The notes under the pieces are model-generated. The model had not been told where the DNA came from. It saw nothing but the letters and a program-made list of their open reading frames with translations, and searched no databases. This document shows, in pieces, positions 29,100-38,681 of a DNA stretch of 64,000 nucleotides. This DNA comes from Semisulcospira habei (Eukaryota > Mollusca > Gastropoda > Semisulcospiridae), in contig BTPG01000008.1 of assembly GCA_036245525.1 (NCBI GenBank), positions 25,397,199 through 25,461,198 on the forward strand, written 5' to 3'. A program made the position numbers and the translations under genes. Positions within the stretch are counted from its first letter, which is position 1; every line of letters begins with the position of its first letter.

Positions 29100-29249
29100 G
29101 TAAGGCCCTCGGTTAATGCCTCTCGACTGGCGACCTTTCCCGGGCGGCGGCATTGGCGGGAGATTCGGTTAGCGACCGGTTGTGGGCATGTGTCCTCTAC
29201 CAAGAAGTCCCGCGCTCACGCGGGGGCATATGTCTGCTTTCTGTTACAG

Positions 29250-30959
29250 TACACAGGTGAAAACCTGCACCAGGGCAGACCTTTCCAGTGGCCCAGTGAC
29301 TCCCATGATGTTGGACTGTGTTTGTGTTGCTCCTCCAGGCAGACGTGTAGTGCCGGTGCTACATGGGTTGAGGAGCGGTGATCGCATCTGGGCACCTTCT
29401 ACACTAGAGATAGGACGACCCGCTCCAAGGAACCTCCCCCGAGGCTGCCGCCGTTCCAGGACCACATAGGCGCACCTTCCCGGATACCGTGGGAGTTTTG
29501 ACGCGTTGGGCCCTGCTCCTCCCCGGGCCCCCAGACCGGGTCTCTCCACTCGGAAAGAGAGAGAAGCCTGTCAGCTGCCGACGGGACGTGCTTCCCCGTC
29601 TGGTCCAGGCCTCAGGAGCCCGGACCCACCACTCTGAAGAGTGATCCGGTCATCCGCCGACGGGACGTGCTTCCCCGTCAGGAGCCCTGACCCGCCGCTC
29701 AGAGAGAGAGAGTCTGTCTGCCACCGACAGGACGTACTTTCCCGTCTGGTCCTGGCCTCAGGAGCCCTGACCCGCCACTCTCAGAGACGTGCTTCCCCGT
29801 CCAGACCAGGCATCAGGTGCCCTGACCCGCCGTTCAGAGAGAGAGAGAGCCTGTGTGCCGCCGCCGGGACGGGCTTCCCCGTCTGGTCCAGGCCTCGGGA
29901 GCCCTGGCCCACCACTCTGAGAGAGTGTTCCGGTCAACCGCCAACGGGACGTGCTTCCTGTCAGGAACAGGCATCAGGTGCCCTGGTCCGCTGAAAGAGA
30001 GGGAAGCCTGTCAGCTGCCGACGGGACGTGCCTCCCCATCTAGTCCAGGCATCAGGAGCCCTGACCCACCGCTCTGAGAGAGAGAAAGAAGCCTGTCAGC
30101 CGCCAACAGGACGTGCTTCCCCATCAGAGACAGGCCTCAGGAGCCCTGCCCCCCGGTCTGGTAGAGCTGAGAGGGGCACACAATGACCTCGGTCGTCATC
30201 CTACGCGGTGAAGGAAGCTCCTCTACCTGTTGTGCCCCGCCACTCCGTGAGAGAGGAGCCGGGTCAGGCATCGACGGGATGTGCTTCCCCGTCGGGATCA
30301 GGACGCAGTTCCGTCGGACCTAGGGCGTCCCGCTTTGCGGAGGTTTCAGCCCTGGGCCCGATGCATTCATTGGGACCTCGCGTTCGAGACGCAGTCGGCA
30401 GCAGTATTCACCCCTCGACGAGGTTTCAAGGAATCGCTGGATGCTCTGGCGACCATGGCTTGGTAAACCGGCTACACGGCAGCTGAGGTTGCCTTGTTCG
30501 GCCACCAGTGGGCGCGCCGGAAGGGTTCTCCAACCCAGCTCGTGGGAACTATGTGACCAGAAGGTACGTCACGGAGAAGGATACAGACACCGGTCTCGTT
30601 GGGACCTCTCCTCTCCCGTTCCCACCCCGCCTCACCGATGCTCAGGATGGACCCTCATCCATCACAGTGTTTTTCCCCTTCCCAGCACCAGCGGCCGTGC
30701 GTCACGTCGGGTCTCCAAGGATCTTTCTTCCTCTTGGGCGAGTCTCCCGCGCCTCAGCATCAGAGCCCCCTGGGAAGTAGCCGTTCTGTGGTGCAGTGTA
30801 GTCGTCCCCTCGACCTCGTCCCCGGTCCTCTACTCATCGTTGGGGTGGGCGCTCGGGTAAGCCGCGGTGGTGGTAGATGCGCCTCGGCATTCCAAGCGAC
30901 ACAAGTCTCTTCCTCAGCCGCCCGGCTTTCGAGACCTTTGGGAGGCATTTTCTTCAGAG
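29250..30959 (+). pseudogene. DIRS D Gag-like protein, first part
   Basis: After the acceptor the reading gives QVKTCTRA and then, out of frame, FQWPSDSHDVGLCLCCSS: the Cys-rich motif in decay. A tandem repeat region follows, then a stretch ending KSLPQPPGFRDLWEAFSSEM (30903-30961), the conserved mid-Gag block, at which LINE A copy 2 inserted. Gag continues at 34287. Confidence 0.75.
29535..30290 (+). repeat. tandem repeats inside DIRS D gag
   Basis: About seven to eight imperfect units of roughly 60-110 bp are built on GACGGGACGTGCTTCCCCGT, then GTCCAGGCCTCAGGAGCCC and CTGAGAGAGAG. They occupy the same place as unrelated repeats in DIRS B and DIRS C. Confidence 0.75.
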
Positions 30960-30972
30960 ATGGTTGGCCGGA

Positions 30973-33900
30973 CCTCGCGCTGGGACCATATGGCGTTGAG
31001 GCGCGTCCCCTGGGTGGTGGATAGGGGGTCCCTCGTGAGAGGGGTGCACCGAATGAAATAAGGTGCCGTGAACCAACATGGTCTAAGGGAAGGTGACCCC
31101 GACAGAAAACCCCTGGTCCTCCTAGTAAGGGGGTTGGGCATGGGGGTAGCTTCCCCACCCTGCAAAAAAGGAAATAGCTACAAAAACGCCGACGAAAAGA
31201 CTAACAGTAATTCCTTTCCTGGAGGAGGAAGGTTCTTCTACTAGAAGACTTATGACGTCCTGTGGTGAAAGCCGGAAGTCTTCGGAAGCCACAGGACCGA
31301 GCCGCCTCTCTCTATCCAGGGATACAACCATGGGCACATGGAACGTCAAGACCATGTACCAGAGCGGCAAGGCCGCCCAGATAGCAGCGGAAATGCAAAA
31401 GTACAACCTTTCCCTGCTAGGCATCAGTGAAGCCAGATGGACGCAGTCTGGCCAGAAAAGGCTGTTAAGTGGGGAGATGGTTCTGTATTCAGGTCATGAA
31501 GAGGAGAATGCCCCCCATACAGAAGGAGTAGCACTCATGCTGTCACCAGTGGCACAGGGAGCGCTGATGGGCTGGGAACCTCTTGGGCCAAGAATTATAA
31601 CAGCAGCCTTTAGAACCAAGAAAAAGCTCAAGCTGAACGTCATCCAGTGTTATGCGCCCACCAATGACAGTGACGAGGAAGAGAAACAAGAGTTCTACGA
31701 CCGACTCCAGAGTGCCGTGGACAAATGTGCGGAGCGAGACATCACCATCGTCATGGGCGATTTTAATGCCAAAATAGGGGAGGACAACACCGGATACGAA
31801 GAGGTGATGGGGAGACAGGGACTAGGCTCGGAGATGAGTGAGAACGGGGAGAGGTTTGTAGACTTTTGTGCTCTAAACCGACTTGTCATTGGAGGCAGCA
31901 TCTTCCCACACAGAAGAATACACAAAGCAACTTGGGTCTCACCTGACCATACAACAGAGAACCAAATAGACCATATCTGCATTAGCAAGAAATTTAGAAG
32001 ATCCCTTCAAGATGTTCGAGTGAGGAGGGGAGCAGATGTCGCCTCAGACCACCATCTGCTTACCTTAAGAATGAAGCTCAAGCTAAAGAAAAGCCGCACA
32101 GAGACGACAAGAAGACAGCGCTATAATGTAGGCCTCCCGAGAGAAACTGGAGTTAGAGAAGAGTTCAAACTGGTGCTGTCCAACCGGTTTCAAGCGCTAC
32201 AGGAGCTAGTAAATGAAGAGGAGGCGGTCACCACAGAGCAGCAGTGGAAGGCAGTTAGAGAGGCGCTGAACTCAACCTGCAAAGACACTGTAGGGTTCAG
32301 GAAACACCACCACAAGGACTGGCTGTCGGCACAGACCTTGAAGAAGATAGAAGCGAGGAAGCAGAAGAAAGCAGCGGTCAACAACAGTCGCACGAGAGCA
32401 GCCAAAGTAAGGGCACAGGGGGAATACTCGGAAGCCAACCGCGAGGTGAAGAGGAGTATCAGGGCAGACAAGAGGGCCTACACAGACAGCCTGGCAGCAG
32501 AGGCAGAAAAGGCAGCAGGCAGCGGCAACATGAAACGGCTCTACGACATTACCAGAAGATTGTCGGGTAAGTATGGCCATACAGAAAGACCAGTAAAAGA
32601 CAAAGAAGGCAAGCCTATTGCAGACAGAGCAGACCAACTCGACAGATGGGCCGAGTATTTTGAAGAGTTACTGAACAGACCTAGCCCACCCGACCCCCCC
32701 GACATCCAGCCGGCAGAGACCGACCTACCCATCAGCTGTGACAGACCCAGCCGGGAAGAGATCAGAAAAGCAGTGGCATTTTTGAAGAATGGCAAAGCAG
32801 CAGGGCCAGATGGCATCCCAGCGGAGTCTCTGAAAGCAGACCTAGAGACAACAGTTGAGATGCTGTACCCACTGTTTGGAAAGATCTGGGAAGAGGAGGT
32901 GATGCCAGCTGACTGGAAGGAGGGGTACCTAATCAAGCTTCCCAAGAAAGGCGACCTCAGCAAGTGTTCCAACTACAGAGGAATCACCTTGCTGTCAGTA
33001 CCAGGAAAGGTCTTCAACAGGATCATCCTAGAGAGAATGAAGAGCTCCGTTGACCCCCAGCTGAGAGACCAGCAAGCAGGATTCAGGAAGAACCGATCAT
33101 GTACAGACCAGATCGCCACTCTCCGCATCATCGTGGAACAGTCTCTGGAGTGGAGCTCCCCGCTGTACGTCAACTTTGTGGATTATGAGAAAGCATTTGA
33201 CAGTGTGGACCGAGAGACTCTGTGGAAACTCCTACGACACTACGGTGTACCCACAAAGCTCGTCCGCCTGATCAAGAGCAGCTACGATGGCATGACATGT
33301 CGCGTGATCCACGAAGGGCAGTTCACCAGAGAGCTCCAGGTCAGAACTGGTGTCAGGCAGGGGTGTCTGCTGTCTCCGTTCCTCTTCCTACTGGCCATAG
33401 ACTGGGTCATGAAGATGACCACAGAGCACAGACGAAGTGGAATACAGTGGACACTGTGGACACAGCTTGACGACCTCGATTTTGCAGACGACTTGGCATT
33501 ACTGTCCCACAATCATCAACAAATGCAGGACAAGACCACGAGGCTTGCTGACATCTCGTCCCAAGTGGGCCTCACCATTCACAAACAGAAAACAAAGACA
33601 ATGAGGCTGAACGCAACCAGGGAAGAACCAGTCTTGCTTGCTGGCACCCCGTTGGAGGAGGTGGAGTCCTTCACCTATCTCGGGAGCATCATAGACAAAA
33701 AAGGCGGCACTGATGCAGATGTCAGAGCACGAATTGGTAAAGCTAGGGCAGCCTTTCTCCAGTTGAAAAAAGTGTGGAGTTCCAGAGAGCTGTCACAACA
33801 CACCAAAGTCCGGATTTTCAACTCCAATGTAAAAGCAGTTCTCCTATATGGAGCAGAGACATGGAGATTGACAAAAACCACAGTCAACAGAGTACAGACC

Positions 33901-34273
33901 TTCATGAACAGTTGCCTTAGAAGAATTTTGAAAATCCACTGGCCAGAGAAGATCAGCAATGTCAGACTCTGGGAGAGAACAGAGCAGATAACAGCAGAGA
34001 ATGAAATTGGGCGAAGAAGATGGGGATGGATCGGTCACAGTCTGAGAAAGCCAGCTTCCAGTATCACTAGGCAGGCATTGTCATGGAACCCCCAGGGAAA
34101 GAGGAAAAGAGGTAGGCCGAGAAACTCCTGGCGTCGAGACCTCCAAGCAGACATCAAGAGACTGGGAACCACCTGGAGTAGAATCGAAGGAGAAGCACAG
34201 GACAGGAGTTGCTGGAGGTCTCTCGTCGACGGCCTATACCCGGGTAGGGGTGACAGGCGTAAGTAAGTAAGTA
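30973..34273 (+). mobile_element. LINE A copy 2: full-length, apparently intact non-LTR retrotransposon
   Basis: The element begins CCTCGCGCTGGGACC and ends (TAAG)n, with a perfect 13-bp target site duplication ATGGTTGGCCGGA at 30960-30972 and 34274-34286. It is inserted in the DIRS D gag region. Length is 3301 bp, with a 5' region of about 280 bp before the single ORF. The intact ORF and perfect duplication indicate a young insertion. Confidence 0.93.
31252..34266 (+). CDS. LINE A endonuclease-reverse transcriptase (1004 aa)
   Basis: This single ORF encodes an AP-type endonuclease followed by reverse transcriptase. The endonuclease (about residues 27-275) has GTWNVKTMYQSGK, GISEARW, QCYAPTND, MGDFNAKIG (168-176) and SDHHLL (265-270). 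A charged linker spans about 280-480. RT motifs are GKAAGPDGIPAESL (514-527), GFRKNRSCTDQIATL, NFVDYEKAFDSVD (motif A), VRQGCLLSPFLFLLAID (motif B), FADD (744-747, motif C) and LTIHKQKTKTM (motif D). The C terminus has [12 protein letters not shown] and ends GLYPGRGDRRK. An internal ATG at 31330 directly before GTWNVK is an alternative start. No RNase H and no separate ORF1 are present. It would nick target DNA and prime reverse transcription there. The compact layout fits RTE-like elements, but I do not claim a clade. Confidence 0.93.
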   Translation: MTSCGESRKSSEATGPSRLSLSRDTTMGTWNVKTMYQSGKAAQIAAEMQKYNLSLLGISEARWTQSGQKRLLSGEMVLYSGHEEENAPHTEGVALMLSPVAQGALMGWEPLGPRIITAAFRTKKKLKLNVIQCYAPTNDSDEEEKQEFYDRLQSAVDKCAERDITIVMGDFNAKIGEDNTGYEEVMGRQGLGSEMSENGERFVDFCALNRLVIGGSIFPHRRIHKATWVSPDHTTENQIDHICISKKFRRSLQDVRVRRGADVASDHHLLTLRMKLKLKKSRTETTRRQRYNVGLPRETGVREEFKLVLSNRFQALQELVNEEEAVTTEQQWKAVREALNSTCKDTVGFRKHHHKDWLSAQTLKKIEARKQKKAAVNNSRTRAAKVRAQGEYSEANREVKRSIRADKRAYTDSLAAEAEKAAGSGNMKRLYDITRRLSGKYGHTERPVKDKEGKPIADRADQLDRWAEYFEELLNRPSPPDPPDIQPAETDLPISCDRPSREEIRKAVAFLKNGKAAGPDGIPAESLKADLETTVEMLYPLFGKIWEEEVMPADWKEGYLIKLPKKGDLSKCSNYRGITLLSVPGKVFNRIILERMKSSVDPQLRDQQAGFRKNRSCTDQIATLRIIVEQSLEWSSPLYVNFVDYEKAFDSVDRETLWKLLRHYGVPTKLVRLIKSSYDGMTCRVIHEGQFTRELQVRTGVRQGCLLSPFLFLLAIDWVMKMTTEHRRSGIQWTLWTQLDDLDFADDLALLSHNHQQMQDKTTRLADISSQVGLTIHKQKTKTMRLNATREEPVLLAGTPLEEVESFTYLGSIIDKKGGTDADVRARIGKARAAFLQLKKVWSSRELSQHTKVRIFNSNVKAVLLYGAETWRLTKTTVNRVQTFMNSCLRRILKIHWPEKISNVRLWERTEQITAENEIGRRRWGWIGHSLRKPASSITRQALSWNPQGKRKRGRPRNSWRRDLQADIKRLGTTWSRIEGEAQDRSCWRSLVDGLYPGRGDRRK

Positions 34274-34286
34274 ATGGTTGGCCGGA

Positions 34287-34950
34287 AGATGGGGAGATGG
34301 TTGGCCGGAATGGACATCAGTTTCCGGCAACAGTGGTCTGCTGGTCTCTCCCAAGCTTTCTCCTGTCCCCTGCCTACACTGGATAAGGCGGCGTTGTTGC
34401 AGGCAGGAGCCCCAGGGCCTGCGTGCACGGTGGCCCCACGGACTGGACAAGACGGCGACCCTGGTACGTAACTCCTTTGCAGGTGCAGGCTTTCTAGAGC
34501 TGGTGACGCAGTCCGCGGTGAGATGTTTGGAAGACACCTGGGGTCTTTCCTCCTCGGCTCCTCTACGCGGCATACACTTTGTGCTATTGGCGGCGAATCG
34601 GGCGGCATATCACACCTCGGCCGTGTCAGGACACCCTGCTCGGGCTCTGCTCCTCCCTCCCGGCTTCAGTCGGCCTCTGCCAGGCGCCATTCGGGGGACC
34701 TCTGCTGTTGGACACCTGACAGTCAGTCAAGGAGTCGTCTTGGTTCTTGGGCCCAGAACCTCCGTCCCCTAATCTTCACGCTTGCAGGCGGCCCTCAAGG
34801 TGGTGGGTTGCCCCCAGCGGTTCTTCAGACCGTCCTCCTGCCTTCCCAGAGGCTCCCGCGATGCCGCTCGCCCCCCTCCTGCGCCTTCCCCGCCCCCACC
34901 CTGCCTAGCCAGAAGTGCTCGGAGGACCGGGCGTTGTCAGGCCGCTGATG
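34287..34950 (+). pseudogene. DIRS D Gag-like protein, second part
   Basis: The reading resumes after LINE A with RWLAGMDISFRQQWSAGLSQ and AFSCPLP, the DIRS Gag block that follows the KSLPQPP segment. It then gives, in another frame, DKTATLVRNSFAGAGFLELV and LAANRAAYHTSAVS. Stops and frame changes follow. Confidence 0.75.
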
Positions 34951-34989
34951 TGACTTCCGTGCCATCACTGATGCCTGCAGGGTCTCCAG

Positions 34990-35723
34990 TTGGCAGTAGA
35001 CTAGCTCGACTAGGCGGCGCGTAGTGCTCGCGGTTGGCAGGGTGGTCTCTCGAGATGACTCCCAGGTCTTCTACAGCCTCCTGTTCGTCGTCCCCCAAGC
35101 CCGGAGGCAAGTGGCGGTCTGTCGTAGACCTCTCAGCGCTAATCAGGTCCATTTTGTCTCCACGCTTCCAGATGGAAACAACCCGGAGCCTTGAGAGCAT
35201 CGGTACAACCCCTGGACTTCGCAGTAAGCCTAGACCTAGCGGACGTGCTTCTACACGTTCCCGTGCACCTGGCCTCTGGACGGTATCTTTGATCCGCCTT
35301 CTGCGGAGTTGTGTTCCAGGTCCGTACATTTCCCTTTGGACTCGACCTCAGCCCTTGGGTTTTCGCCAGGTTATGCGACGAGGTTGTCTCCAGGTTCAGA
35401 CCGACGGCATCGAGCACAACTTCCTGCTTCCTGGACGATCTGCTTCTCAAGAACCAGGTTGCGGCAGCCCTGGAGGAAGACAGGGACGCTCTGCTTACCC
35501 TTCTCCGCCAGCTCGGATTCCGGGTCAACGGAGGCAAGTCGGATCTCACGCCATCCCGCAGGTTTCTCCTCCTAGGCACAGAGTTCCTGACCGACCTCAA
35601 CCGGAGGTTGGATTCAGAAGTTGGCAGGACGAGTGCTTCTAGTGTCGCGCGCGGGAACATTACCGGCCAAGGTCTGGCAACGACTTCTAGTAGGTTGTCC
35701 CAGGCGCCCACACGCAGGCGGAA
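34990..35723 (+). pseudogene. DIRS D reverse transcriptase, broken
   Basis: RT fragments in several frames include FYSLLFVVP-like, PGGKWRSVVDLSALI, DLSPWVFARLCDEV, CFLDDLLLKNQVAAAL (motif C as FLDD) and GFRVNGGKSDLTPSRRF. The sequence is cut at about 35723 by the unknown insert and picks up again at 45424. Confidence 0.8.
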
Positions 35724-37867
35724 TACTAGGCCAAATGTGCTAAAAATTGCACAAATTTGATCATCACTTTCACTACATAAACATCATTTTTTGTTTCTGA
35801 TTTTAATATGAAAATGAAGATAAAATATTTCTCTTTCAATCTATGTGTGTTTTATAGTTAAATAAGTTCGGAATTAGTTGTAATAAATTGTGGAAATGTA
35901 TAGGGGTTTACTCCATTTTGGCCGTGGCGAGGCCTTCCGCGCAGCGCGCAGCTAAAGGCAGTGATTTACACACTCCGGTTTTTCCCGCCGTGGATTTCCG
36001 AGACAAAGGACACACTAAAAATAACCTCATGATGAAAGTAGAGTTGTTTGCCGATCTGCCGATATAATTTTCGTATCAATATTTGCTGAAATTCTGGTCA
36101 AAATCCGACAACAAAAACTTTTTTTGACTTCAAGTGATCGTATCTGCCTTATTTTTCATCCGTTTTTGACCAGTAAACATGGGTATTAAAGCTCAATTTA
36201 CGCTCTTTCCAATGATACGAAAATCAGCACGATAGCTTTTCTGTAGGAATTTCGCCATGCGATCCAAGTGGGGCAACCCTACACCGCCTGCGGCGACTAG
36301 CTAGCGGCAAAGTAAACTCGCGAGCCTAGCAATGACTCGGACTCGGCAGATACAAATTTCGTCTCCTACGAATCTCTTCGACCCTATATCTCGGTGAGTA
36401 ATGCTTAAATTATATATGTTTTGATTAGTAATGTGAGTTTTGTGATTTTTAAAATACATTATCATCAATAGATGTGTGGAAACAACAGCCGACTCTATTG
36501 TTGCTCTAGCAAACCTACGTTAGGATAACGTGGTTAGCTGATCGATGTTTTCTGAAGTGGCTTTTCCGACTTACAGTATTAAATAATGCATATTTAATGG
36601 TTATTAGTGTTAACAAGAGTTTCAAAAGGCCATCATTTTTTTTTGTAAGTCTAGATGGTACAGCTAAAGCACAAAATCTAAACAAAATATGAGGCAGGTG
36701 CGAGTGGCCGAAAACCGGAAGTGGCTTCTCGGAGATTTTTTTCTGATCAACGGCGATTCACTCTTTGCTATTTTGCTTTGCTATTTTTACGATGTTAGTG
36801 CTGACTGTGATATAACTGATCAGAATTGTATAGGATAACTTTGTAAAATGGTTTATATTTGGCATACTTACACAGTAACAGTGCTGTAGGTTACACGGCA
36901 CAGTATACTGTTCAACTTTAAGAATTTAAGATGTAATTTAGTTAGACAAGAGTCTGTTTATGTATAGACAAATCACTGTTGTTAATAGTAGTGGCACTGA
37001 CAGTAATGTCAATAAGAATAATTCATGTTTATATAAAGTTCACAACAAGTTCAGGCTGTGATCATGTGATAATATAAATAATGTTTTATTAATTAGACTA
37101 TGAGTATGACTATGGAAGGCTGAAATTCTCAGGGTGCCTTTTTCTTTATTTTTCTTCTTCTTCTTCCTCGAACTCTCTTTACTTTCTTTAATTCCAGAGG
37201 ATGAGACATATCATCTGCTGATGAAGCATGTTTCTGCAGAAGGTAGAGGCTGCCGGTGCAAGTTACCAAGCATGCAGTGCACCAACCGCCTCGTTTTGCA
37301 ACTTGGTCTTCTTCGGGTCACCACTGGCAAGACTTGAGAGAGAATTTACAGTTTTGCACAGCAAGCACTAAACATGAAACTTGGTAAGGATCTTCCTACA
37401 CTTAACCATGAAGAAATCAGCCTGCGGAAGAAGCTACACAGTGTCAGAGTGGCAAGCTTTTCTGTCATAATCATCATAAGAAAATTCCAGGATACTCAAA
37501 AAAAGGAACGGATTCAGAAGTGCAGTTTTCTGTGATAACATTTTTGCAATTTGCCAAACAGATTTTAGTTTTTCCTTTATGCTACTTCATTATTTTTATA
37601 AACATAGTTTTCTTTGTAATCAAAAGATTGTTATGTTAGGCAACTCGTCTGATCTCAATCGGGTTATGGCTAGGAATGCAAACAGAATTTCATTTTGCAT
37701 AGACATGAAGCTTTTTTTTTAGATGTGTGTGCTTTTGACTGTTGCCTTGTCATAATTTAATATATTTACATTTTAAATTTTTAGTTTCTGGTCTTGATTT
37801 TTTGTTTTGATGTGATGATTATATTACTAAATTCTATATCAGATTTTCATTTGTTTTCTCAAAACAC

Positions 37868-38060
37868 ATTACCGATGGTATTACTTAAAGGAAATGGTTT
37901 CTTAGCTAGTCTAATTTTAGCCCAAAATTGTTGTGTACGAGTATGGTCATGATGGCAGGTGAGGGGCGCCATAGCCTAGGCGGAAACCCGGGTAGCCTCC
38001 CTTCCGGTTCAACCACGCATGCGCCACACCACTCATACGCCAGTCAGTTTTCTTTGCTAG
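37868..38060 (+). repeat. DIRS C left inverted terminal repeat
   Basis: The repeat runs from ATTACCGATGGTATTACTTA through GTACGAGTATGGTCATGATG to CGCCAGTCAGTTTTC. It is an almost perfect complement of 44142-44331. Confidence 0.88.
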
Positions 38061-38518
38061 TCTCAGAAGGTTGTGTACGGGACTCGCTCTGTTCGATAGG
38101 ACTCTATCTTCGTTAGGAAAGTCTAAACAGAAGGAAGCTTTGTTCAAGGTGGGAAACCTGGCTTGAGGTTTCCGTCGGTCTACGGACTTAGGAACTTGTT
38201 CCTAGTGAACGTTACTTGTGAATTTCACCCGTCGGCGCCATCTTATCCTACCGGGCGCGGCGACGCCAGGTTGAACTGTACTCACGCCTTGTGCCGCTCT
38301 GGCCCTAGTGCGTGTTACTCGTGTGTGCCAAGCTTTTACTTCGCTCTTCAGCCTGCTCTGAGTGCCTGCTGTTGCGGAGACTTCGTTTCGACGCCTTCAC
38401 TGACGCCAGTGGCTTCGCCCGGCATCAGCGTTACGTGGTCGCCGTCCGACGCCGGGCCGTGTCTGCGTGCTAGCCTTTCTGGTGGGTTTTCGACCGGGTT
38501 GGTGCCTCACTTCTTCGG

Positions 38519-38526
38519 ATGGCAAG
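38519..38526 (+). CDS. DIRS C predicted 8-nt initiator exon of gag
   Basis: ATG GCA AG precedes the donor GTAATA. Splicing to 38682 gives M-A-S-W-Q-V-R-T-C-T-R-C, in phase with the long ORF. The alternative start inside the intron at 38626 (MRAHGG) would add 18 residues not seen in the other families. Confidence 0.7.
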
Positions 38527-38681
38527 GTAATATCTCTGCCTTGGCCTACGTCAGGCGCTCAAGGGTAGTGGTGGAGCGCCGGGCGTAGGCTTACACGGTA
38601 CACTTCGTTCGTTCACGCGGATTCGGTGCGGGCCCACGGGGGCACGCTCGCTCGCATTTCATTGTACATTATGTTTTGCAG
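38527..38681 (+). other. DIRS C predicted spliceosomal intron in gag
   Basis: The intron is 155 nt with donor GTAATA and acceptor ATTATGTTTTGCAG. The second half is T-rich, with ATTTCATTG as a possible branch region. It corresponds to 18954-19134 in DIRS B and 29100-29249 in DIRS D. Confidence 0.65.

Noticed and set aside
37134..37337. small gene with MPFSLFFFFFF start
   Set aside because: The poly-Phe start is a TTC/TTT simple repeat in front of a possible acceptor. The downstream piece is kept only as a doubtful exon of the unknown insert.
38626..38681. ATG at 38626 as the start of the DIRS C polyprotein
   Set aside because: It lies inside the predicted intron, and the 18 residues before SWQVRTC have no counterpart in DIRS B or D. 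The 8-nt exon model gives matching N termini in all three.
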